Source of the DNA: Euclidia mi
Taxonomy: Eukaryota > Arthropoda > Insecta > Lepidoptera > Erebidae
Length of the DNA: 64,000 nucleotides
Assembly: GCA_944739405.2 (NCBI GenBank)
Contig: OX123190.2
Location: 83,395,086 to 83,459,085, forward strand
Direction of reading: 5' to 3'
Positions 43,314-54,771 of the stretch are shown piece after piece. The notes below the pieces were generated by a model. The model searched no databases. It was not told the DNA's origin and was given only the letters and a program-made list of their open reading frames with translations. A program made the translations under genes and the position numbers. Positions within the stretch are counted from its first letter, which is position 1. The number at the start of each line of letters is the position of its first letter.

Positions 43314-45254
43314 GCGGGGAGCACGCGGGCAACTCAAACCATAGGACTTTCATACAAGTGTCCGTAGTGAATGCGCGGGCGGCAAGCAGCGGGTAACAAT
43401 GCGGAGCGTGCGGATCTCAAACTTTTATGAGCAATGATATCATGAGTAATTATTAGATCAAGTCCGAGTCGAACTCGCTCATCAAGGTTAACGTAGTAGA
43501 GGGATTCACTTAACATAAGCATCACATAGCCCCCTAGCCAAATATCACTATCAATTTTTCGCCTGCAAAAATAACTTTGCTTTCCTTAGTGTTTGTATAA
43601 ATCGATATTGTTTATTGATATTGAGCACCAAAGGTTTTGGGAAGCAAAATTTAAATTTAAACATCTCCATAGGCACCCCGCTAGTATAGGACAGATGTTT
43701 TTTTGTATGTAAATCGTAAACCGGTTCACAATATACATCTACTTAGGTACTAATTTTTAAATTTGTAGTCTTAATAGTTTCGGCATAAAGTGGCTGTGAC
43801 ATAGGAGCGGATAGACAGACAGACATGGCGAATCTATCAGGGGTTCAATTTAAAGCCACTATGGCTACGGAACCCTAAAGATAAGTTATTTATCAGTAAA
43901 TTTTCAGAAATGACACACTAACGCACTCGTGGATAACTCCATATTGCGATATCACACAACATTACAATGAGTCCTCACAGAAAATGGCATGTTTCAATTA
44001 TCGCGAGTGAAAACGAGACAATTGTAATTTACTATGGTGCGACAAAATAATTAATTAGATTTGACGTTTTATATGACTTAATAGATGGAGGCATACAATC
44101 GCAAGATCATTTCTAAAAGAATCTTACATTAACGACCATGGCCATACATTACCCAGCAAAATGAAATAGTACTTCATTTGAAACTTTGAGATCTCGTTCA
44201 TAGTATAAAGATTGTATTGATATTCGTAGTGACGTTATAAATTTATCGATACTTTCATTTTACAGGCTAGCTGCGGCCCACGGCTTCGCCGTCGTGGGTG
44301 ACAGTTATCGCAAGAGATGGTACCCCATGTGGCATTGTGATGTATAAGCCTTACTGCAATATCTTATTTAAAATTTTCAAAGTATAAGTTGCAAAAATCA
44401 AACTAGGAGGGAATTTAGGCAGGGTAGAAGTTTGTACCTACGGCACAAATTTACCTCTTGGAAGTAATAATTATAGACTACGCTTCACAGAGCACCACCA
44501 CTAGAGACCGCATTAGCTAATATTTGTTTTGATTCGAGTTCACTAAATTTGCGGACTGCGCGGGATGCGCGGGGCGCACGTAATGCGTTGTGATTGGCTA
44601 TTGCAAGGTCAAACTTAGGACATGCACTCTAGTGCACTGTACCGTAGTGATGGGACAGGGACGGAATATTGATCGATAGAATTTGGTTTGTATTGATTAT
44701 ATTATTGATATATTATTATGGATAATATATCAATAATCTTACCCGTCCGTTAAATATTATAAAGCATTTTTAATAAATATGTTTTTACCCATACGTTGAA
44801 TATTATAAAGCATTTTTAATCTTTGATTTTGTGTATAGACAAGCTTCCGTCACTCTTCAGTGCGTAACGCTATAAGTACTAGTGATGAAACGGATACCGG
44901 ATAGCCGGATATCCTGCCGAACATAGACAACAAAAGTAATCGTCCATGATCACGGAAAACACGATCTCATGTAACATTGTTTTTTTACTTGAAGTTAAAG
45001 CAAATTGATCATGCATGACCATAAGTAACCTGACGACTATATTTGGTGGTCAGCTAATTTTATACTCTAACTACTCTGTGATTGAAATTTTGGCACTCTG
45101 TAGCAGTTTAAGACTTAATTTTTAAGCTGGTCTTGTCAATGAAGAAATGTGAAAATAATTGTTGCCACATAAGAGCGGGTAATCATCGATTTTTCATAAA
45201 AAGTTGCTATCCGGTATCAAGTATCCGATCAGCTTCTTAAAGTTGTGTCTCTCC
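43314..45254. other. PKC intron, no gene recognised
   Basis: A repeat head (CTAGCTGCGGCCCACGGCTT) lies at about 44264. A small palindrome is centred near 44715, and a 30-bp direct repeat (AATATTATAAAGCATTTTTA) occurs at 44755 and 44803. The rest is uninformative. Confidence 0.4.
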
Positions 45255-46005
45255 GATACCGTAAGAGTACCATCAGGAGTCACCTAACTCTTTCGGGTGT
45301 TGCGCTTCGGATAACATGTTGTCGCGTATAACCCAATGTCATCAGGTATCCCGCAATATCATCGGGTGTCCCGCAATGTCGTTGAGTGTCACCCAAAGTC
45401 GTAAAATTTAAAACGTCGGTGGCAGTCCAATACCGTTAAGTATCTCCTAACACAATCAGGTACCACCGAATCCTACCGGGTATCAGCCTTTGTCGTCGTA
45501 TGTCAACCAATAGTATCATCAGGTGTAGCGACAAACTCCATTACGTTGGTGATCCGTCAATACTATCGGATCCCCTTGTACTATCGGGTTTCACTTAACA
45601 CTATTAGGTGTCACCTAACGCTATCGGATGTCATCTAACCTATCAGATGTTACCAGACACTGCCGGGTGCTACCCAATGCCGTCGCGTGTCACCTAATGC
45701 CCTCGGGTTTCAATCAATGTTGTCAATGGGGATCGGCTAATACCATCGGACAACCCCATACTATCGGGTATTACCCAATATAGAAGGGTAGCACCCCGAT
45801 ATAGGAGAGAGTCACCACAATACCGTTGGGTGTCACTTAACACTATCGCGTGTCATCTTACACGACTTTCAGGTGTCACACTTAATAACATCATGTATCA
45901 CAGACACCCCGAATACAGTCGGGTGTCACCCCAATAGCGTCGGGTGTCCCCCACTAGCATCGGGTAACATCCAATACGGTCGAAAGCCACCTCAACACTG
46001 TCAGT
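45255..46005. repeat. Degenerate minisatellite, about 20-25-bp unit
   Basis: Variants of ATCGGGTGTCACCCAATACC recur roughly 30 times over 0.75 kb, for example at 45363, 45599, 45822, 45918 and 45941. Copies differ by substitutions and small indels, so the array is old. Confidence 0.75.
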
Positions 46006-46596
46006 TTAAAATTCCGCATGTCTACAGCATTTATTTATGAATAAGAATACTTATCTAAACTAAAAGATCTCAAATTACATAATTCCACTATTCTGAAATA
46101 TCTCAAATTCTTTGTTTTTTTAAGATGTGGACACACCCACAACCATCCTGACTAGGTTTTTGTTAAGAACATTTACGTCAGAAAAAGTGAAAATATCTAC
46201 GTAATATCCCTTATTTCTAAACCTGCAGTACGCGCAGTTTGAGCGTACTACAGTTTGGTTTAATTGCCCGGCCCCACTCTCCTCGCTTCCTGCCACAAAA
46301 ATGACCCTGTTTGGTCGCCGAGTCAAGCCACATACTCACACTGTGTTATGATCTTCGTAACATTACCACGAAAAATATCGACAAAAATATTGACTTCGAA
46401 ATCACAACACTATCGATACACGTGCCAATGTTAGACAAGGACGACTATTGCAATTAACGTAATGAGTGAAAAGGACTTTTCGAAAAGACATCAACGAACG
46501 CATTATTACTATTATTGCGCACGATTTGGTAACCAGTATAAACTGAGCTCCGATGCACTGGTTGTGGGTTTTATTTATGAATAAAAACTTACTTAC

Positions 46597-46673
46597 CGAT
46601 GAAATGTAAAACCATCTTTTTGATAATTTGACGTCTTGGATGTCTTGCCACATTTTACCGCACAGGTAGCCAT
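46597..46673 (-). CDS. THAP-domain first exon (second, isolated)
   Basis: The minus-strand ATG at 46673 opens MATCAVKCGKTSKTSNYQKD, then GFTFH and CG at donor CATCG|GTAAGT, phase 2. C4 and C8 fit the first THAP zinc ligands, and FTFHR fits the conserved F-H-R-F-P block just before the usual intron. No second exon was found downstream on this strand. It could be an orphan exon of a P-like element or the first exon of a THAP gene nested in the PKC intron. Confidence 0.5.
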
Positions 46674-47248
46674 TTTAACGTGTTTTGGGCACTAAATAAT
46701 TTTCAAATATGAACACAACGTGTACACGCATAAGGGTCACAGACTTGGTCGACACTGATGTTTTGATTCGTGCCGTTACTTCATATACTTCCGAAACCAC
46801 GAATGTCTCGCGCGCGTTACTTGCCTGCTATTAGGTGTCTAGTGGGGGTGGTCTGTGACTACGCTTAAACGGCTGAAACGATTTTCTCTACTAATATTAT
46901 AAATGCGAAAGTGTTTATAGATTGGTATATATAATGGTAGACAATATCATGGATACTGACCGAATTACTTTGTACTCTATAGAGTTTCTGAACTCTTTAG
47001 ACTAATCAGGAGTCTTACACAACTAGAGGCTGAAAGTAAATTTATGTTACCCCGACTTCGACGCGCGCGAAGCCGCGAGCAAAAGCTAGTAGGTACCTAT
47101 TATATTATAATGATGAACTTAAAAATGCAAATTATCTATATAAATTCTAATTTGTTTTATTTGAATGTTATTATGTTATTTCGTTCCTGAAGTTACTAGA
47201 ATTTTCCAATTTTTATTCAAAATATATTTCTTTTTTAAATATTTGCCT
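46674..47248. other. PKC intron, repeat edge
   Basis: A common dispersed-repeat tail (CTACTAATATTATAAATGCG) lies at about 46889 and a related head (CGCGCGAAGCCGCGAGCAAA) at about 47062. Nothing else is recognised. Confidence 0.4.
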
Positions 47249-47311
47249 GGTTTTTATGAAATTTGGAAAATGTTTATGAATAATAAACATTTTCCAAATT
47301 TCATAAAAACC
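47249..47311. repeat. Perfect hairpin, 29-bp arms, 5-base loop
   Basis: GGTTTTTATGAAATTTGGAA then AATGTTTAT is followed by loop GAATA and its exact inverse. The short loop and perfect arms suggest a recent fold-back event or a very young inverted duplication. Confidence 0.85.
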
Positions 47312-47624
47312 AAAATTCTCAAAACAGTTATAATTGTGATTTGAACCCACGCCCTCAGACCGTGAGGCGGTTGTATTATCCGCACGGCTATAGCCTTGTT
47401 ATCAGTTAGTTGCGAATTTGGCGAACAATTGACAGAATGTTACTAAGGTGAGTGTTAACGTCATCTAACTGAAAACTCATATTAATCTAGCCGCGATCCG
47501 TCACAATACTAAATTTGACAAACACTGTACACCGCACCCGCAAACGCGCCACTACGGACACATGAAGACGCGCGCGGCGTCGCGCGCGGCCCGCACGCGG
47601 GCTGCCCGCGCTACTATGGCCAAG

Positions 47625-47735
47625 CACTTACAGTGGTGTTCTCTGCATAATATGCTCCCTCTGTCGGCTCTTACGACACCCATGGGAGGATATGGGGTGG
47701 TGTCATTCCGTATTCTTAATCCGTCACCACCTGGT
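47625..47735 (-). mobile_element. SINE fragment (family C), antisense
   Basis: GTGGTGTTCTCTGCATAATA, GGCTCTTACGACACCCATGG and ATATGGGGTGGTGTCATTCC are the inverse of the family C body. Confidence 0.7.
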
Positions 47736-48068
47736 GACAGATTACCTATACATTTTTCCCAGATCCCATGCAATCAGACCTCCGTGCTCCAAACTTATAG
47801 TAATGTGGTTCCACCTATCCTTAAACGAGACTTTAAAAGAGGCACTGGACCTCCCAAATCGATAGTATCGTGCAGTCATCTTATTGCTACAAATCGCTCT
47901 TTATGCTGTACACGTTATACAATCCCGGTTTAATTGCGAAATTTTATTGATCTTAATTCTCCTTACATTCGTCTAGGATGTGACGCAAAGCTCACAGAAA
48001 TGAATGCTCTAATATATTCAATGAATCATAATATAAACCACAACAAAGTAAAACGTATGCATATAATA

Positions 48069-49228
48069 GAGTCAAGTGGGGCAACTGTACGCAATTTTAA
48101 GAAAATTGCTTCCAGAATAAAAGATTTAGTGGATTGAAAAAATATTAACATTTATTTCAATAAAATAAACCTTTGGCAGTAAAAACAAAACATTTTTTTT
48201 AAATTCTAATGACAATTGTATTTTTTATTGCAACTTTTAATCAACTAGGAAAATGCGGACACTTACCCTCATTGGAGGGAAAGTGTACGCAACCCTTCAA
48301 GTGTACGCACCGTCGACAAAGTGTACGCAAGTCGAAAACTAATGTTGTACTATACAGAGATCACAAATAAATGTGACATTCTCGTAGCTGGTGCAAGCTT
48401 CGTGCCACCAGGACTTGCAAATTGTACACTCAATCCACACTTCAGCTGTACTTTTCTTTACATAATTTTAAAAACTTTTGGTTTGAACAAACATTTTTTT
48501 TTGCTTTTGATATCTTTCTTCGTTGCTTAATTTTGGTTTTCATTTTCATCTTTGGTTTTCATAAATGTTGGCAGATATCTTCCCATTGATGTTGCAGTGG
48601 AGTTGAGTTTCATACGTTTTCTTAAAGTGCTTTCATTGATCCCAACTATATCTGCTGCTGTTCGTTTAGATTTTCCCTGTTCAATCAATTTCATTACCGC
48701 ATTAATCTTCTCTTGAGTACAGACTTTCCAATCGGGACATTTCCTTATATATTTACGAGGCATTTTCAGTCTGTAAAGCACAAAAATACTTAATACGTTT
48801 TGTTTAACTTCGACGGGGCAAGTATACGCACTGCGGACACTTACCCAGGCACACTTACCCCAAACCATCGAAGTACGTAAAATAATAAAAAAAAAACAAT
48901 ATAACTTACCTTAGGTAAAAAACTGAAATTCACACAAAATATTGATTTGTTTCTCTTGTTCCTAGTCACTTTATTTTCAATGTTAACTAATTGCAACGCC
49001 TTAACCATGCAAATTAATATTACGAAAATAAATAAGAATATCCGTCGAAAACAAACTTTGACTCGTAAGTACCTACAGTTTTGCGCGGCAAACCTGTGAC
49101 ACGCCACTTTCCCTTAGCTCTGGAATGCGAACTAAACACAGTAGGTTTTGGCCAGTTGTCAGCCACGTGATTTGCACTATATTCACTGCGTACACTTACA
49201 CGCCGCGTACGGTTACCCCACATGACTC
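48069..49228 (-). mobile_element. Pogo-like DNA transposon remnant (1.16 kb)
   Basis: Left end GAGTCAAGTGGGGCAACTGT (48069) and right end, read inward on the minus strand, GAGTCATGTGGGGTAACCGT (49228) form inverted termini. Both continue to ACGC and both are preceded by TA. The interior repeats a GTGTACGCA / GGGTAAGTGT motif several times (near 48281, 48301, 48319, 48835, 48853 and 49191). It encodes the psq-type helix-turn-helix peptide at 48763-48527. TA targets and a psq-type DNA-binding head fit the pogo/Tigger branch of Tc1/mariner. The DDE catalytic part is absent. Confidence 0.72.
48527..48763 (-). CDS. Pogo-type N-terminal helix-turn-helix (psq) peptide
   Basis: A 78-codon frame begins MPRKYIRKCPDWKVCTQEKI and continues AVMKLIEQGKSKRTAADIVG, INESTLRKRMK. 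The order is typical of psq/CENP-B N-terminal domains: an MPRxYxRK start, a W/T-x-E/Q-x-I-x-x-A-x-x-x-I/V-x-x-G segment, then a G-I-x-x-S-T-L-R-x-R recognition helix. It lacks the second CENP-B helix and the catalytic DDE domain, so at most it could bind the element's own ends. Confidence 0.65.
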   Translation of the reverse strand: MPRKYIRKCPDWKVCTQEKINAVMKLIEQGKSKRTAADIVGINESTLRKRMKLNSTATSMGRYLPTFMKTKDENENQN

Positions 49229-49229
49229 T

Positions 49230-50139
49230 ACATGCCTACTCGTATCAGTGCATATAAGAGGGCTTACTGCTAATTACAAAACACTAGTAATATCAGATGA
49301 AATGCTGTAAACTGTCCAATGCATGTCGAAATACATCAAGTTAAATAGGTTCAATATAATGTTTAATTGAGCATTGTCCCTCAGAATTGATCCTTTGAAG
49401 AGGTGTCGCTGTGTTGCCAGTATTATAGGAAGTATATTAAAAAAGTATGTGTACTATGCCATTATTAAGATTTAAACGAGCGCCGACCAGAAACCATCTA
49501 GTCTAATAGTTTTAATGCGATCATAGCGATGGTGAGCAAAGCAAATTTTGTTAGATTACATCATATTTTGAAACTACTTGCAGTCCAAATGTGCCTTACT
49601 GACCTACCTGATCTATGCATTTGATATTTTGTTCTTCACTGGCATAGTGAACTGACAAGACGAAATGAGAGGGATATCTATTTTCAAGGTTTTTGTTGAT
49701 ATTGAGCAATTTAACGCATCCTGCAACTGTACTCCAGGGCTACAATGTAAGGATGCTTCTTGCGGTATTAAATGAATTGTACATAGCTGACTGGTATTTC
49801 GACGGTCATGTTGATCCAGTTTAAGTGTGTGATCTCATGTTTAAACGATGGCAATCAACTGATGATAAACTAAGACATTATCTTATGTCAACATCATATC
49901 TCAATTGTATACTATTGACAAAGGTCGTAGGCGCTCTGATGGTGTGCAAGGTTGGAAGAGATATACTGGCCAATTTCTTTTAGTTTTCCTGGTCTGAAAT
50001 CCGCCATTTCATATTCATCAATTAATGAATATTTCCGGGGAAACGTCACTGGCAATATTTCTCCATGTCTGCTAGTTCGCGGTTCTGCGAGAGCCCTTAT
50101 TAAACGGTAGTAATTATTGGTCATGCAAAGGCATATCTT
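49230..50139. other. PKC intron, no repeat recognised
   Basis: Less AT-rich than its surroundings and partly coding-like in appearance. Frames are repeatedly stopped; a 70-codon minus frame at 49912-50124 has no nameable domain. Confidence 0.35.
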
Positions 50140-50350
50140 AATATATAAAATCCTTGCGTTACTGACTGACTGACAGACACGCTACAGCCGAAACTATTAG
50201 GCGCAAGAAGCTGAAATTTGGCATGTATGTTCGTTCCTTGGGGACCGTAGGTAGTGCACTAAGAAGGGATTTCCCGAAATTCCCACGGGATCGTCCAAAA
50301 CGGGTAAATTTAAAAAAAATGGCAGGCGTTGCTGCTGGCGTCCTCTAGTT
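50140..50350 (+). repeat. Dispersed repeat (family F)
   Basis: Begins ATATATAAAATCCTTGCGTT, contains GTTACTGACTGACTGACAGA, AGCCGAAACTATTAGGCGCA and GGGATTTCCCGAAATTCCCA, and ends GGCGTCCTCTAG. This is the most complete plus-strand copy in the window. Confidence 0.7.
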
Positions 50351-51639
50351 TTGTATAATTCTGCAGAGAACAGTTGACCTTTTTTACGTAGTGCGATTTG
50401 GATCAAACATATGCTAGTCATTCCACAACCAAAGCGTACGTAATAGTATACAATTTTTTTGCAGCTGCCCGGTATGTGATCAGTACGTGTAAACACTTGA
50501 AGTACTGGAACAACAGTCGGCCGAGGCGCACCACAATACAACTGGAACTACGACTCACCTATTTATACACCGCGGAGTATTTTAACAGGAAATTTTACTA
50601 TGTCTATACGGAACTAAATATAAACTTGAGACTGCGTTACATGTGGATTTATTGGCGCTATTTTTAATATAAGAATGGATGTGGAAACAGTTAGTTGCAG
50701 AAACTGGACGCGGTGACAAGACGTTGGCTTCGGGACAGAATTTATTGATTTCGCTCCATTTATACGTTATACTTGTAAATAATGTCGTGAGGTTTGCGTT
50801 ACGATTTGTTGGCTTTTGAAATCAGTCCAAGGTTTGTCTGGCAGTGAACAGGTAAATGTGAGTGCACGGATGCATTATAACTGGCCACCTAAATATATCA
50901 ATATCTATATTTGCACATAGACTTCATTGATGTCTGGATCTATGAAAGAGTCCAATATCTCATTCGACGGCTATTTACATTCTATGTCTCACGTATATTA
51001 CAAACTGATGGATGCATTTTGAGCGATATTCTGAGAATTCTCTTGTAGCAGGGCTTAAACAATCTCTCTATAATGTGATGTTAGTTTCATTTAAAACGCC
51101 ACATGAGATTCAAGCGGCAATCACTTCGACACGAGACAAAAATGTATATGATCTGCAATTAATAGGTTTTGCGTAATACACGCCAGGACGGGGAGGTGCG
51201 GAAACAGTGCTACCATACCATAATGATTCCTGCGTCTTTATAGGTATTGGCAAAACATTTTTATGGTTAAAAAATGTCCAATGCTGCTATTATCCCTAAT
51301 GAAGTGCTAATTGTGGGATTGGTCAAATTCAATTTATATTGATAGTTCTTGAACGAACGAGTGAATGGAAGGACGGAGAATGAGTTGTTAATTGATTGTA
51401 ATTGACGATAAGGGAACGATTTTAAGTTTCTCATAGTTTTGTCCGTATGGGATTCGAATCGGCGGCCGCTTAAGCAATTACAACACGTGTGAAGTGCAGT
51501 TAACATATCTATACATATAAATAAAATTGGAGTGTCTGTTTGTAATATTAAAATAACCACTTTTTACTAAATGCATATGGGTGTAAAAATATATCGAATA
51601 AAATTTTAAAAAAATTTTTTTAGACAGACAAAAATTGTA
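50351..51639. other. PKC intron, decayed coding-like DNA of unknown origin
   Basis: An 89-codon plus frame at 50398-50667 and broken plus-strand stretches around 50870-51050 look like old coding sequence, but no family is recognisable. A tRNA-like B box (GGGATTCGAATCGGCGGCC) at about 51449 marks a possible SINE fragment. Confidence 0.3.
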
Positions 51640-51805
51640 AAAAAATTGTTGTTCTCGTTAATCTCTGGAACGGCTGGACCGATTTTGACTGGATGTTCAC
51701 TGGCGGATAGCTGATGTACCAAGGAGTACCTTAGGCTATAAATTAACCGGGTACGCGAAGTAGTTCCCTCAGGACGCGGGTGAAACCGCGGAAAACAGCT
51801 AGTAT
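51640..51805 (-). repeat. Dispersed repeat edge
   Basis: GGAACGGCTGGACCGATTTT, GTACCTTAGGCTATAAATTA and GACGCGGGTGAAACCGCGG are shared in type with 56700-56905. Class not determined. Confidence 0.55.
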
Positions 51806-52039
51806 GAAATATTTTTCATGTATTCTATGTGTTGTCAGAGCAGTGAAGATGTAGTTTTTTATTATTTGACGTCATCCACACAAAGAGTTTGCGATGTGTG
51901 CAAAATTTCTCTCTCGCGGACTAGAAACGTATACTTCATGATAATTACCAGGGTTAATGGCTTTGGTAACTGCTTCCATAAAGCGGGCTGATTACTTATC
52001 ATCTAATTAGACTCATAAAAGTAGGCGTAGTGCAATCTA

Positions 52040-52365
52040 AAGCACTTGTCGAATGTCCTTGGCAATATGATTGTCTATGTATGGATTTGTGAAGAAGTAA
52101 TTCATCATCATTTCGTATGGCATTCTTTGCGCTGGATCCTATACGTCTATTTTCAAGTTTATTAGCCAGTCTTTGGCCGCTGCAGAGAGCTGGTGCAACT
52201 CGGACATACCGCCAGGGAAGCGGTGGAGCGGACAATCTTTCACGACGTGGGCTAGAGTTTGGAATGAAGTAATGTCACATTGCTTAACCAGCAATGGCCT
52301 TCCCAATAGGACTTCACTGTCAGCTTACCATCAGGCAGCGTGAAGTCAATTTGACAGGTTCTTTC
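52040..52365 (-). pseudogene. LINE polyprotein C-terminus (jockey/R1-like), decayed
   Basis: The minus strand reads CDITSFQTLAHVVKDCPLHR, then FPGGMSELHQLSAAAKDWLI and NLKIDV before a stop. This resembles the C-terminal C...H-x4-C segment and the WLxNLDI ending of insect non-LTR retrotransposon polyproteins. The region after the stop ends in ATACGAAATGATGATGAA, a 3'-UTR-like repeat. Frameshifts separate it from the upstream part. Confidence 0.5.
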
Positions 52366-53488
52366 TAATAAAAAAAAAAAAAAATATTGAATGAATGTTA
52401 TCATCATGATCATTCATATGTGAATGGTCTATTTTCAATTCACTGAATTTCCTCTAAAATTATCCCATGTATAAAATTACTTATCCTGACTGAAGAAACA
52501 AGAAATTTGCACAGCGAGTTCCTTTTATGACGTAAGCACCTACTAAAGAAAGATTCTTTGATATCTCGGCTGAAAGTTTAGGGCAAGCGGTTAATTCCAA
52601 TAGGTATATTCTTTGGCTTACGGGATTGTTTAAATGTGGGATGTCGACTCGCCGATGATTGTACCGAAAGTCGTTTCAATGAATTCTAAGATGTGTTGGC
52701 TGGATGTAGTGTTCTATACCGAAGGTGATATTGCTGGACACAACACGCAACGTTAGAAGATTATTTTTCTAGAGCCCTACTTAACCTGCGGTCGCCCGAT
52801 ACCGGTTGCTCTCCGTGGCATAAATAAAAATATTAATAAAATTAATGGCAGTACAACAGTTTGGAGGAAGGATAATGCACTTAATTACGGTAATCTATTG
52901 AAATTTATCCTGTGTGTATTGTAAAGGGGTATGCGGAAAAGATATGCGCACATTAGGTAGGTATTCATGCTCAATATGGCAATAAATTCTGATTAATGAT
53001 AATGTAAATGATTAACAGGAAAATTATATAATTAGTAGTAAAACTGTAATTTGGTGTAGAGAATGAATTTATGTAAAACTAACCGTATCACGCTGTATAG
53101 GAATTTAAACTTTCGTGGTCATTTATACTTATTTTAAATTGTCTTTCGGCGCTTGCTATGCTTATCAGTACATTCGTGAACATGGCGCTTGCAGCAGTGC
53201 TGAAATATAGGTTACTCCAAACAAAGGTATGTGGTATATATCCCGAAAGACAATTTAAAATACATATCACGATATTTTACTCGTTCGATTTTCTAACAAA
53301 ATCATTGTCCTGGTAGTCTTGATGGCGATTCTTCTTTCGCCTTGCACTCTTTAATCCGCTTTATAGACTCACCAGGTCTGGCCGAATATTCGCTTTTTAG
53401 TTCTGCTGAATTTATCTGTATGTCGAGAAACGAGGAAGTGTAGGATCGTCTGGTCAAGCTAGGTGATTTCGCATGCCGAAAACTTCTA
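52366..53488. other. PKC intron, no feature recognised
   Basis: A pair of short inverted segments (AAATTGTCTTTCGG at about 53137 and CCGAAAGACAATTT at about 53244) brackets 53137-53257. Nothing else is supported. Confidence 0.35.
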
Positions 53489-53899
53489 TACAAGGTGTCA
53501 CAAGACCCATCACCAAGCCGAAGTCTACTCGTTTAGGACATCATGCCAAGTCATACTAAGCAAAAATAAAAACTGGGAAACGACAGTTTTTTTAAGTATT
53601 CACTTTTTTCAAGCCGCTATAAAAAATGCGCGCGTGCTATTTTCGAAATACCTACTAATCCATGGGTGCATAGGACATCTATAGAACAGGTTGGCGGGGT
53701 AAATGCATCGATTTTGTACCTAATTACAAAATTCCATAGTAACTTTGAGCCTCAATATCTCCTGAACCTGTAACCTCCTGATCATTTTTTGCTTCGGCAT
53801 CATACCTGTACCAGGTATGGTGCCGAAGCAAAAAATGTTCGTAATGATTGGTACAATATGAGTTTTCAGTTTTCGTTAAGGGTCTTTTTACACCCTGTA
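53489..53899 (-). mobile_element. TA-flanked MITE with CAGGGTGT termini (copy 2)
   Basis: Ends TACAAGGTGT and ACACCCTGTA with TA on each side. The interior is the inverse of the 3515-3885 copy. An internal palindrome near 53780-53838 (TTTTTTGCTTCGGCATCATA / inverse) is specific to this copy. Confidence 0.8.
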
Positions 53900-54199
53900 T
53901 ATAAATAGTCGCTTGCTCGTGCGCCTTTCAGAATTTTCAACATATGAACGAACCTTGAGGTAAAAAATATTTTGGCCTTTTTCGTTTCATTTACCACGAG
54001 AATTTTATATAAATTCCATAGAATTTACGCGGCATTGTATTAAGATACAGAATTCTGAACATCAAATGAAAAATTAAAAGTCTTTCACATGTCGCACATA
54101 ATAAGCGTAGAGGAGAACATTTTTTAGTTTGACAGTGAAAAATGCGCTGCGTTGCGCTTAGTTATGTGTGCGCCAGCCCTGAATTGGAGATCGAGGTTT

Positions 54200-54440
54200 A
54201 TATGTAGACTAGAGGATGCCCGTGGTTACACCCGCGTTATTTAAGGCTACTGCTCCGCTCCCGTCGCCCATAGCGCGATGTTATATAGCCTATATAGCCT
54301 TCCTCGATAAATGGGCTATCTAACACTGAAAGAATTTTTCAAATCGGACCAGTAGTTCCTGAGATTAGCGCGTTCAACCAAACAAACAAAAAAAACATAC
54401 AAACAAACTCTTCAGCTTTATATATTAGTATAAGATTACA
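54200..54440 (+). repeat. Dispersed repeat (same family as 735-1062)
   Basis: Begins CTAGAGGATGCCCGTGGTTA, contains TATATAGCCTATATAGCCTT and AGTAGTTCCTGAGATTAGCG, and ends CAAACAAACTCTTCAGC then TTTATATATTAGTATA. Confidence 0.7.
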
Positions 54441-54771
54441 TAGTAATTTTTTATTGTTAGAATTTATACTCTACTACTAGAATTTAGCCTCAGGGACATT
54501 TCTAATCTATACATAATACCTATACATATAATCAAAATTAAATGTATGTGTATAATATTAAAATAAATATGCACTTCAAGTGCTAATAGTAATTTAAACG
54601 ATTCCAAGATATTAACAAGCATTGTATTATTTTTGTCTTTTTGTCTTGGGTTTTCTGTTTGTCCTAGGAAATATTTGGAACAGTTTCACCGACTTTACTG
54701 TAACTTTCACCGCAAGATACATAGAGAAATGTTTGGCTATATTATTTTCCGTATTCAGAACGTCTATATCC

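Noticed and set aside
52030..52240. Kinase-like C-lobe ending (DPAQRMPYEMMMNYFF)
   Set aside because: The stretch lies after a stop and reads as the 3' untranslated repeat of a LINE whose C-terminus (AHVVKDCPLHRFPGG...) is immediately upstream.
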